This document shows positions 1 to 4,600 of a DNA stretch of 6,667 nt, in pieces; position 1 is the first letter of the stretch; each line of letters starts with the position of its first letter. Under the pieces are notes generated by a model that was given only the letters and a program-made list of their open reading frames with translations, did not search any database and was not told the DNA's origin. Position numbers and translations under genes: made by a program. Source of the stretch: an uncultured Chloroflexaceae bacterium (GTDB taxonomy: Bacteria; Chloroflexota; Chloroflexia; Chloroflexales; Chloroflexaceae); the NCBI GenBank assembly GCA_937141995.1, contig CAKZQX010000438.1, forward strand, positions 1-6,667. The letters run 5' to 3'.

Positions 1-1628
1 CGGGTGGTTGGCCCGGTTGCGGCGGCAGGTGTGTCTTCCGGTGTAGTAGCTTCGGCAGGAGCGGACTGCTCCGGCACGGATGGCTCCGGCGGCGGGGGTG
101 TGCCGGGAACATGCAATTTATTGATCGCCCGCTCCACGGCTTCCAGTGCTTCGGAGACGCCCTCGGTGGCGGCCCGGCGGGCCTGCTCCTTGATCCGCTC
201 CAGTCGCTCCGGGTCAAACCACCACTCCCGGTCATTGAAGCGCACATGCATCCGGGGATTATCGGCATCGGTTGCGGCCTGCTGCCGGGCATGCTTTTCA
301 GCCTGCTTATAGGCCCGGCGCGCATGCCGTCCGGCGCGCTGCTGCATGCGGTGCGCCCGCCGCCGGGCTTTGCGGGACTGCCGTGTCCAGTCTTCCCAGG
401 GTGGCGTCTCCGTACCTTTGCCACCAAAGAGCGAACCTAGCTCCAGTCCCAGATCCTGCCCCAGTTTGCCCATCTCGCGCCCCAGATCCTGCCCCAGTTT
501 GCCCATCTCCCGGCCAAACTCGCCGATCTCGCGCTCAACATCGGACCAGAGACCGCTGCTGCTCCGTGGACTATCCGAACTGCGCAGCAGCAGGTTGCCC
601 GCTACCGTCAGCTCAAGCCGCGCCGCGCCGGTACCATAGGCCAGGTTGACCATTTTGCCCTCGCCCTGCGCGGCTGCGCCATAGCCACTTACCTCGCCGC
701 CAACCGTTGCCTGCAGATGCAGGTTCGGGTTGTCGGGCAGAGTAATCTCGGCATCGCCGTTCACATTCAGGCGGGCATGGCTATCGGGCGGGAAGGGCGC
801 GCGCAACTCCAGATCGCTGCCGATGCTGCCAATAGCGATTGTGCCATGTACATCCTGGATTTCGACATCGACGCCAATCTCACCCACCTGCAGACTGGTA
901 CCGATGTCGGTAAAACCGGCATCACGCCCAATCCGCACAACCTGCACATCTTCCCGGATGTTGCTCAGGTCACAGTCGCCGCCGACATCACTGACGTGCA
1001 GGCGGGTCGCGCCGTCTACCTCCAGATCGCCGCCAATTGTGTTGATTGTAATCTCGGCAGTACTACTCTGCAGCTCACAGTTACGCCCGACGCTGCCACA
1101 ACGCAGCGCTGTTGCCAACCGCTCGATCTCCAGATCACCGCCAACTGAGCCAACCACGAGCGTTTCAACCCGGTTGGCCATCAGATCGGCCGCAACGGCT
1201 TCAATCTCGGCGCGGGTAACATGGGTCAGCGTCACATCGCCGCCAATCCCCCCGCGTGCCAGCAGCGTTGGCGTATGCGCCACATCCAGATCTGCCGCTG
1301 CCCCGGTCAACTCAACCGTCTCGGCAATATGCTTCAACTGAATATCGCCGCTTACGTTGGTCAGATCAACCCGGCGCACACCCTCAATTCGGACGTGGCC
1401 CTCCAGATCCGACACGCTTATCTCAGTATTGGTGGGGACACGCAGTTCCAGGTCATCAGCACAACCCACGATTGTTAATGTGTCACCCTCGAAGTAGCGT
1501 TCCTGCATCTCGGTATCTGTGTCGAGGCGCAACGTGGGCATATCCCAGGCCCGCACCCGCAGGTCGCCGCACACCTGGTTAATAATTACCCGGGGCTCGG
1601 CACCGGCGGGAAATATTTGTTCCGTCAT
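1..1628 (-). CDS. DUF4097-type beta-repeat protein with basic C-terminal tail (3' end outside window)
   Basis: The reading frame stays open from an ATG at 1628 to the left edge, giving at least 542 residues. Residues 1 to about 345 are a ladder of roughly 20-residue repeats built around G-G-D-L/V motifs (for example IGGDVTL, VGGDLEI, IGGDLEV, VGGDCDL, IGSDLEL). This is the pattern of the DUF4097/YvlB adhesin-like beta-solenoid family. Residues about 365-395 form a Gly-rich amphipathic segment with an exact 11-residue duplication (GREMGKLGQDL twice). Residues about 405-450 are strongly Arg/Lys/Gln-rich, then comes a short WWF-containing stretch with a helix, and the visible end is Pro/Glu/Ala/Thr-rich and probably disordered. 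No signal peptide or membrane segment is visible, so a cytoplasmic or membrane-surface location is likelier than secretion. The start is supported by AGGAG 9 nt upstream. It is the last visible gene of a four-gene operon, 20 nt after its neighbour. The exact function is unknown; envelope-stress sensing is an inference from YvlB/LiaX relatives. Confidence 0.85.
   Translation of the reverse strand, partial: MTEQIFPAGAEPRVIINQVCGDLRVRAWDMPTLRLDTDTEMQERYFEGDTLTIVGCADDLELRVPTNTEISVSDLEGHVRIEGVRRVDLTNVSGDIQLKHIAETVELTGAAADLDVAHTPTLLARGGIGGDVTLTHVTRAEIEAVAADLMANRVETLVVGSVGGDLEIERLATALRCGSVGRNCELQSSTAEITINTIGGDLEVDGATRLHVSDVGGDCDLSNIREDVQVVRIGRDAGFTDIGTSLQVGEIGVDVEIQDVHGTIAIGSIGSDLELRAPFPPDSHARLNVNGDAEITLPDNPNLHLQATVGGEVSGYGAAAQGEGKMVNLAYGTGAARLELTVAGNLLLRSSDSPRSSSGLWSDVEREIGEFGREMGKLGQDLGREMGKLGQDLGLELGSLFGGKGTETPPWEDWTRQSRKARRRAHRMQQRAGRHARRAYKQAEKHARQQAATDADNPRMHVRFNDREWWFDPERLERIKEQARRAATEGVSEALEAVERAINKLHVPGTPPPPEPSVPEQSAPAEATTPEDTPAAATGPTT
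448..513 (-). repeat. 33-bp in-frame tandem duplication inside the DUF4097 gene
   Basis: Two adjacent 33-bp units (448-480 and 481-513) differ only in the last few bases. Each encodes the 11 residues GREMGKLGQDL in the helical linker after the beta-repeat domain. A third, diverged unit is suggested on each side (EREIGEFGREM before, GLELGSLFGG after). The near identity at DNA level implies a recent duplication or recombination. Confidence 0.9.
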
Positions 1629-1648
1629 TGTTTTATTCTCCTCGCGCG

Positions 1649-1999
1649 TTATTCGACAAAAATCTCCAACCGCTCGCCCTCTTCCATGTCGTGCAGATCG
1701 AGCAGGCGGCCCACACTACCGCCGACGATGGCCCGCAGCAACTCATCAAGCGCGGCAGCACTGAGTTGGGGTGCCAGCCGCAACCCCAGCCGTATGCCAA
1801 CCTGGATCAGCCCGACAGGAATTGTCACATTGATTTTGATCCGGCTGGTTGCCAGATCGGTGACACGCACCCGCACCATCCGGTTACGCGTACGGGTTTG
1901 CTCCTCGGTTAGCGCATCGAGGAGTTGCGCCGCTTCCTGGGCCGTCACCTGGCCGGATGCAACCATCTGCAGAATGCGGTCACGCGCATCATTCGTCAC
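1649..1999 (-). CDS. SHOCT-like / YvlB N-terminal domain protein
   Basis: A 116-aa protein. Residues 4-30 (RDRILQMVASGQVTAQEAAQLL) match the short helix-turn-helix pattern of SHOCT-like/YvlB-N domains, in which a G-x-I/V-T/S-x-x-E-A-x-x-L-L core is typical. The rest has the usual form of the stand-alone SHOCT-like family: a basic VRVRVTD strand, a K-I-N-V-T-I-P-V-G-L strand, an L-D-E-L-L helix and a final G-E-R-L-E-I-F-V-E strand. The chosen start is GTG at 1999. It overlaps the upstream gene's end by 11 bp, and AAGGAG/AGGGG sequences lie just before it; no in-frame ATG fits better. Translational coupling with the DUF2089 gene is likely. In Bacillus YvlB and enterococcal LiaX this type of domain is fused to DUF4097, whereas here the two are separate adjacent genes. 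A protein-protein interaction role is an inference. Confidence 0.85.
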   Translation of the reverse strand: MTNDARDRILQMVASGQVTAQEAAQLLDALTEEQTRTRNRMVRVRVTDLATSRIKINVTIPVGLIQVGIRLGLRLAPQLSAAALDELLRAIVGGSVGRLLDLHDMEEGERLEIFVE

Positions 2000-2375
2000 G
2001 GTCGTGCCCCTGCTCCTTCAGCAAGCGCATGGCTTCTTCGACACTAATCTCCTTTGCCGCCAACCGCCCGAGCACTTCGCGGCGGTCAGGGTGGGTACGC
2101 TCGGCAGGTTCCGGGGCACCACCCAGCGTGGTGACAATCGCATCCAGGCGGTTACGCGCCGTGTTGTAGGCAATCTTGAGGTCGCCGGCAACACCATTAA
2201 TATTGCCGCGATTCTTGACCAGCAGTTCGACAAACTCCAGTTGTTCGCGGGTAAGGCGGCCAAGCCACCCCAGGTTAAACTGTCCCTCAATGACAATACC
2301 GCTTTCAGGGCATTCCAACCGGGTGACAATCAGTTCGCCACCGCTCACCGGGTCACGGGTAATAAGTTGATGCAT
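1989..2375 (-). CDS. DUF2089 helix-turn-helix protein with degenerate zinc ribbon
   Basis: A 128-aa protein. Residues 8-35 keep the DUF2089 N-terminal framework (GGEL, VTRLECP, IVIEG-F), but the CxxC...CxxC zinc ligands are Asp8, Ser11, Cys22 and Ser25, so only one Cys remains. Residues 41-85 (LTREQLEFVELLVKNRGNI followed by A-Y-N-T-A-R-N-R-L-D) are the family's helix-turn-helix, the likely DNA-binding part. Residues 98-121 (RREVLGRLAAKEISVEEAMRLLKE) are a SHOCT-like helical hairpin resembling the N-terminus of the next gene product. The start is ATG at 2375, with AGAAGG 6 nt upstream. The family is thought to be transcriptional regulators. Autoregulation of this operon is plausible, and an inverted repeat lies in the leader at 2623-2640. 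I am confident of the family but not of the ligand or target. Confidence 0.88.
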   Translation of the reverse strand: MHQLITRDPVSGGELIVTRLECPESGIVIEGQFNLGWLGRLTREQLEFVELLVKNRGNINGVAGDLKIAYNTARNRLDAIVTTLGGAPEPAERTHPDRREVLGRLAAKEISVEEAMRLLKEQGHDRDE

Positions 2376-2405
2376 AATGTACCTTCTGCTTGCAAGATGT
2401 CGGAA

Positions 2406-2588
2406 TCAGGCACACCGGCCGCTTCCCGGAAGGTCATCATTCATCTGGGACGCGGCCGGCGACGGTCTCAGTCGCACATAAAAAATAATAGCCGAAGCGC
2501 CGGAAAGTGTCAATAGAAATAGCAAAAACCCCCAGACTTCTGGTGATTTATGCCACTCCGGTTGGTAGAAGAGCAAGAACGGGGCCAT
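2406..2588 (-). CDS. small single-pass membrane protein, first gene of the operon
   Basis: A 60-aa frame with ATG at 2588 and GGAG 7 nt upstream. Residues about 18-38 (VWGFLLFLLTLSGASAIIFYV) form one clear hydrophobic helix, followed by basic R-L-R and a polar tail. By the positive-inside rule, the N-terminus would face outward and the tail would be cytoplasmic. It ends 30 nt before the DUF2089 gene, and the promoter at 2658-2686 would serve both. No family is recognised. The good ribosome site, the membrane helix and the operon position argue that it is real; its small size and lack of a known domain leave doubt. A role as membrane anchor or partner for the soluble products downstream would fit but is speculative. 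Confidence 0.6.
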   Translation of the reverse strand: MAPFLLFYQPEWHKSPEVWGFLLFLLTLSGASAIIFYVRLRPSPAASQMNDDLPGSGRCA

Positions 2589-2622
2589 GCTGTTACTCCG
2601 ACGTAACCCATCATGCTACACT

Positions 2623-2640
2623 GCACCATAGACGTGGTGC
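2623..2640. promoter_or_regulatory. 18-bp inverted repeat in the operon leader (operator or hairpin candidate)
   Basis: GCACCA - 6 bp - TGGTGC is a perfect inverted repeat, placed about 10-30 bp after the predicted start of the minus-strand operon. It could be an operator for the DUF2089 helix-turn-helix protein made from the same operon, or a 6-bp mRNA hairpin. Confidence 0.35.
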
Positions 2641-2657
2641 CGGTGGAGCGTCATTCC

Positions 2658-2686
2658 TGTATAACTACCAGTTACACTCCTGGCAC
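2658..2686 (-). promoter_or_regulatory. sigma70-like promoter of the DUF2089/DUF4097 operon
   Basis: On the minus strand, -35 GTGCCA (2681-2686, 4 of 6 consensus) and -10 TATACA (2658-2663, 5 of 6) are separated by exactly 17 bp. Predicted transcription starts near 2651, giving a leader of about 60 nt before the ATG at 2588. Confidence 0.5.
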
Positions 2687-2696
2687 CCTGTTGATA

Positions 2697-2728
2697 CAAA
2701 GGCCGTCGGATCTCTCCGGCGGCCTTTG
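2697..2728. terminator. GC-rich hairpin (14-bp stem) between divergent units
   Basis: Arms 2697-2710 and 2715-2728 pair along 14 bp (CAAAGGCCG with CGGCCTTTG, then 5 bp with one wobble), with a TCTC loop. No T tract follows on either strand, so it is terminator-like without being a canonical intrinsic terminator. It sits just upstream of the minus-strand operon promoter. Confidence 0.4.
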
Positions 2729-2778
2729 GTGTGTCCTCCGAACAATGCATTGGAGTGTTACTGCCCTGTAACCCGCGC

Positions 2779-2787
2779 TGTTATAAT
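2779..2787 (+). promoter_or_regulatory. extended -10 promoter candidate
   Basis: TGTTATAAT is a full TGn extended -10 with a perfect TATAAT at 2782-2787. No good -35 is seen at 17 bp, which extended -10 promoters often tolerate. No ORF with a ribosome site follows closely. The next landmark is a hairpin at 2865-2890, so a short RNA is possible. Confidence 0.3.
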
Positions 2788-2864
2788 GAACCCCATACAT
2801 TGTGGTGTTGGCGTAAAATTGAAATGTACTATCAGCCAACCCGCTGTACCTTCCTTACCTGCAC

Positions 2865-2890
2865 GAAGGTCGCCTCCTCCAGCGGCCTTC
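2865..2890 (+). terminator. 9-bp hairpin, weak terminator candidate
   Basis: GAAGGTCGC (2865-2873) pairs with GCGGCCTTC (2882-2890), with one G-T wobble and an 8-nt loop. The following TTGTGGGGATTTG is only mildly T-rich. It could end a roughly 100-nt transcript from the promoter candidate at 2782. Confidence 0.3.
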
Positions 2891-2916
2891 TTGTGGGGAT
2901 TTGTGCTGTCCGGGTC

Positions 2917-2945
2917 TTTACAAGACCGGGCTTGCGGTGTATAAT
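2917..2945 (+). promoter_or_regulatory. near-consensus sigma70 promoter
   Basis: -35 TTTACA (2917-2922, 5 of 6), a 17-bp spacer and -10 TATAAT (2940-2945, 6 of 6). This is the strongest promoter-like sequence in the window. Start of transcription is expected near 2952. The -35 lies in the tip of an 8-bp hairpin/palindrome (2910-2929, CCGG-G-TCTT / AAGACCGG), which could be an operator. It points towards the structured leader and the 72-aa gene at 3314. Confidence 0.7.
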
Positions 2946-2951
2946 AGTTGC

Positions 2952-3313
2952 GGTGGCAAGGCAGGGCCACCACAACAAACCGGGTTAATATCCGGTGCCA
3001 ATTGTAGAAAGTAGACTTCTTGCGAAGCTATGCTGCTTCGCTTAATACAAAAACATCCCCAACTGCCTAGATTGAATCCCTCTCCCTTTTCCCTGTGACA
3101 AACAGCGAAATCCGTTGGGGAACGGACAAGACTCAGACGGCGCATTCGTGAGGCGCTGGTTATGATAGAACGCAGGATGCGTTCGCTATCTGAGTACGAC
3201 TACGGCGTAGGAGGCGGTTCGTCCGATACGACGATGTACCGGAGGTGTGCTTTGGAGGATCAAGAGCGCAGGTACACGTTCTGACGTATGTCTCTATGAA
3301 AAGGAAGGTGCAA
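2952..3313 (+). promoter_or_regulatory. long structured leader or ncRNA upstream of the 72-aa gene
   Basis: No supported coding frame lies here. The predicted RNA starts with a hairpin GGTGGC/GCCACC (2952-2957, 2966-2971). It continues with ACCGG/CCGGT (2979-2996), GCGAAGC/GCTTCGC (3022-3041), TCCCCAAC/GTTGGGGA (3056-3063, 3114-3121) competing with TCCGTT-GGGG-AACGGA (3111-3126), ACTCAGA/TCTGAGT (3131-3137, 3189-3195), GATAG-AACGCA/TGCGTT-CG-CTATC (3164-3190), and TGTACC/GGTACA (3235-3240, 3271-3276). A pyrimidine run (3079-3093) and a C4/G4 pairing option suggest alternative folds. It matches no riboswitch, 6S, RNase P, tmRNA or SRP signature that I can recognise. Whether it is one leader or a separate ncRNA cannot be settled from one sequence. 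Confidence 0.4.
3143..3159 (+). repeat. left arm of inverted repeat around the 72-aa gene
   Basis: CATTCGTGAGGCGCTGG here is matched in inverted orientation at 3555-3571. The first 14 bases match perfectly, and 16 of 17 match overall. The pair encloses 429 bp: the end of the leader and the whole 72-aa gene, but not the terminator. Confidence 0.75.
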
Positions 3314-3532
3314 ATGATGAACGAGAATACAACTCTACTCAACACATGGATGGGTACATCCCATGGCTATCCGGTTCGTGTCGAAGAACATTGGAACAAC
3401 CTCTCTTACATCATCGAGTTTTATGATGCCAGTGAGCAGGGGAATGGGCGCTGCATTACCCGCAATCCAATCACGGGTGACGAGTTATCGCTGGAGAATG
3501 TTCAGCCGGAAAATACATCAATAACCGCGTAA
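3314..3532 (+). CDS. orphan 72-aa protein
   Basis: The start ATG at 3314 (or the next codon, 3317) is preceded by AAGGAAGG with 5 nt spacing. The frame can be extended upstream to a GTG at 3245, but there the codons run through leader structures and the extra residues look non-native. The product is soluble, mildly acidic, without signal peptide, membrane helix or cysteine pairs. A central part (YPVRVEEHWNNLSYIIEFYD, then RCITRNPITGDELSLENV) alternates hydrophobic and polar residues and suggests a small beta fold. I recognise no family. A near-consensus promoter about 370 bp upstream and a strong terminator about 90 bp downstream frame it as its own transcription unit, and inverted repeats flank it. 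The expression signals make a real gene likely; its function is unknown. Confidence 0.6.
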   Translation: MMNENTTLLNTWMGTSHGYPVRVEEHWNNLSYIIEFYDASEQGNGRCITRNPITGDELSLENVQPENTSITA

Positions 3533-3554
3533 GTCGGCACTGATGGAGGAGTTG

Positions 3555-3571
3555 CCGGCGCCTCACGAATG
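3555..3571 (-). repeat. right arm of inverted repeat around the 72-aa gene
   Basis: CCGGCGCCTCACGAATG is the inverted partner of 3143-3159 (16 of 17 match). It is followed at once by a further small inverted repeat, TGTATCGT / ACGATACA (3570-3577 and 3592-3599). Confidence 0.75.
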
Positions 3572-3622
3572 TATCGTTCGGGGATGCTGAGACGATACAC
3601 CCGTTTCATCCAATATTCGACG

Positions 3623-3652
3623 AAGCCGCTGCGAGTGCAGCGGCTTTCTTTT
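3623..3652 (+). terminator. intrinsic terminator of the 72-aa gene
   Basis: AAGCCGCTGC (3623-3632) and GCAGCGGCTT (3637-3646) form a perfect 10-bp stem with a GAGT tetraloop. The T-rich run TTTCTTTTT follows directly. This is a typical rho-independent terminator on the plus strand. Confidence 0.88.
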
Positions 3653-3690
3653 TGCCATGGATAACCAGATGACTGGAGTGATGCAATTCT

Positions 3691-3871
3691 CCGTGAGCGG
3701 GTGTCTTTCGCCTCCGGCAGGGCGGAACACGGCGTTGCTGCAATCAAACGGCTGATTTGAACGCCTATCTTTCGTGAACAAGAAACAGAACGTACCACGC
3801 TGCCGCAGGCGCATCAGGCTTTCATTGGATGAAACCTCCGGTTTGAAGGTCCACCGCGTAACTCCTGTCAA
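3691..3871 (-). repeat. dispersed repeat, copy L (inverted)
   Basis: Read on the minus strand, this copy contains GTTACGCGGTGG (3851-3862), an exact 20-bp block (3792-3811, CGCCTGCGGCAGCGTGGTAC), a T-rich stretch and TGTTCCGCCCTGCCGGAGGC (3710-3729). These occur in the same order in copy R at 4452-4600 on the plus strand, with an insertion of about 40 bp here. Part of it can be read as a peptide around VTRW..KP.VS..ES..RLRQRGTF, also seen in the other copies. Confidence 0.8.
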
Positions 3872-3901
3872 TGAAAAGAGCCGTTGCGCCATTGCAACGG
3901 C
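3872..3901 (-). terminator. intrinsic terminator of the 70-aa gene
   Basis: On the minus strand, GCCGTTGC and GCAACGGC (3894-3901, 3880-3887) form an 8-bp perfect stem with a 6-nt loop, followed by TCTTTTCA. It lies 30 nt past the stop codon of the 70-aa gene. Confidence 0.7.
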
Positions 3902-3931
3902 CTGGTCACAGGGAAAGTTTCAGAATCAGGC

Positions 3932-4144
3932 TTACTTGCCGTTCTTGTTGTGGCGTGCTTCCCGGCGCATCTTCGCCTCGATCAGCGCCAGCACTTCATC
4001 CGGAGTTGATGAAGTCAAGGCTGCGGCCTGGGACAGCGGCAGGCTGCTCGGATCAATGTGATAGTGATGCAATACCTCACCCGCAAGCCGGGTGCGTGCA
4101 GCCGTCTCGTTTACCGTCTTGTGCTCATTCTGAATACCACTCAT
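3932..4144 (-). CDS. orphan 70-aa helical protein
   Basis: ATG at 4144 is preceded by a perfect Shine-Dalgarno AAGGAGG with 5 nt spacing, the best ribosome site in the window. The product is hydrophilic and predominantly helical, without signal peptide or membrane segment. An N-terminal polar part is followed by VLHHYHIDPSSLPLSQAAAL, a T-P-D-E-V helix cap and a helix LALIEAKMRREARHN ending in a basic tail. I recognise no domain; the two helical segments and the basic end would suit a small binding or regulatory protein. A matched promoter (4275-4303) and terminator (3872-3901) make it a complete monocistronic unit. Inverted copies of a dispersed repeat lie on both sides, so it may have moved as a cassette, although there is no transposase. 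Confidence 0.75.
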   Translation of the reverse strand: MSGIQNEHKTVNETAARTRLAGEVLHHYHIDPSSLPLSQAAALTSSTPDEVLALIEAKMRREARHNKNGK

Positions 4145-4274
4145 GTCTTCCTCCTTATATCCTCTGTAAATTCTTGTCTTTGCCGGAACAACTACAATCC
4201 AGCTTTACGTTGTATTATCACGGGTTCCCGCTGGTTGCGTGCTTGCACAGCATCCGTGCTGCGCTGACATTGAT

Positions 4275-4303
4275 ATAATACCACATCATTTGGACAAAAT
4301 CAA
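4275..4303 (-). promoter_or_regulatory. sigma70 promoter of the 70-aa gene
   Basis: On the minus strand, -35 TTGATT (4298-4303, 4 of 6), a 17-bp spacer and -10 TATTAT (4275-4280, 5 of 6) preceded by TGG, an extended -10. Transcription would start near 4268, leaving a leader of about 120 nt that contains a small CAGCA/TGCTG hairpin. Confidence 0.65.
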
Positions 4304-4323
4304 CAAATATCCTGGTACTTTAG

Positions 4324-4340
4324 TTGTACTTTTTGTACAA
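4324..4340. promoter_or_regulatory. 17-bp palindrome upstream of the 70-aa gene promoter
   Basis: TTGTAC-TTTTT-GTACAA is a perfect inverted repeat centred about 30 bp upstream of the -35 element at 4298. The position fits an activator or operator site. GTACTTT also occurs directly repeated (4315 and 4326). Confidence 0.35.
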
Positions 4341-4451
4341 ATCGCATAGGTCGCTGTGCGCACATCAGGATGGTTGCCGCCACAGTCTCCGCTATGCCCT
4401 GGTCACGCTCTGGCGTCTGGCGCAGGAAACGAGTACAATACGCGCATCATA

Positions 4452-4600
4452 CTGACACAACTTACGCGGTGGGTACTCAGACCAGGCGTTTGACCAGATG
4501 AAAGTCAGCTTCGCCTGCGGCAGCGTGGTACTTTTTCTCTCTTTTTCCAAAAAGGATGTCCTGTTCTACCCTGCCGGAGGCAATATCCGCTTCCGTGGAA
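4452..4600 (+). repeat. dispersed repeat, copy R
   Basis: TTACGCGGTGG (4462-4472), the exact 20-bp block shared with copy L (4512-4531), a T-rich run (4531-4546) and TGTTCTACCCTGCCGGAGGC (4562-4581, 18 of 20 identical to copy L) follow in the same order. It is inverted relative to copy L and in direct orientation with the copy at 6606. The peptide reading seen in copy L is interrupted here by a TGA. Confidence 0.8.

Larger units (their letters stand above)
3533..3931. other. gene-free stretch between the two orphan genes
   Basis: This stretch holds the right inverted-repeat arm, the plus-strand terminator, the left copy of a dispersed repeat (3691-3871) and a minus-strand terminator (3872-3901). 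Open frames crossing it have no ribosome sites, and one of them (3563-3892, minus) mainly reads the repeat. Confidence 0.6.

Noticed and set aside
717..1148. 143-codon plus-strand frame with repeated motifs
   Set aside because: It is the codon-register antisense of the repetitive DUF4097 gene; its repeats only mirror that gene.
1617..2516. 299-codon open frame on the plus strand
   Set aside because: It runs antisense to three recognised genes with good ribosome sites, and its translation is low-complexity Ser/Arg-rich with no domain.
2743..2752. 10-bp palindrome CAATGCATTG
   Set aside because: Short, single, and not tied to a promoter element or a second copy.
2507..2944. 145-codon plus-strand frame over the divergent promoter region
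   Set aside because: It lies across promoters and hairpins, has no ribosome site, and its composition is not protein-like.
3603..3835. 12-bp perfect inverted match GTTTCATCCAAT (3603-3614 and 3824-3835)
   Set aside because: About one match of this length is expected by chance in a window of this size, and flanking bases do not extend it.
3563..3892. 109-codon minus-strand frame starting MAQRLFSLTG
   Set aside because: No Shine-Dalgarno. It starts inside a terminator hairpin, ends past the 72-aa gene's terminator, and mostly translates dispersed-repeat copy L. Kept only as a possible fossil reading of the repeat.
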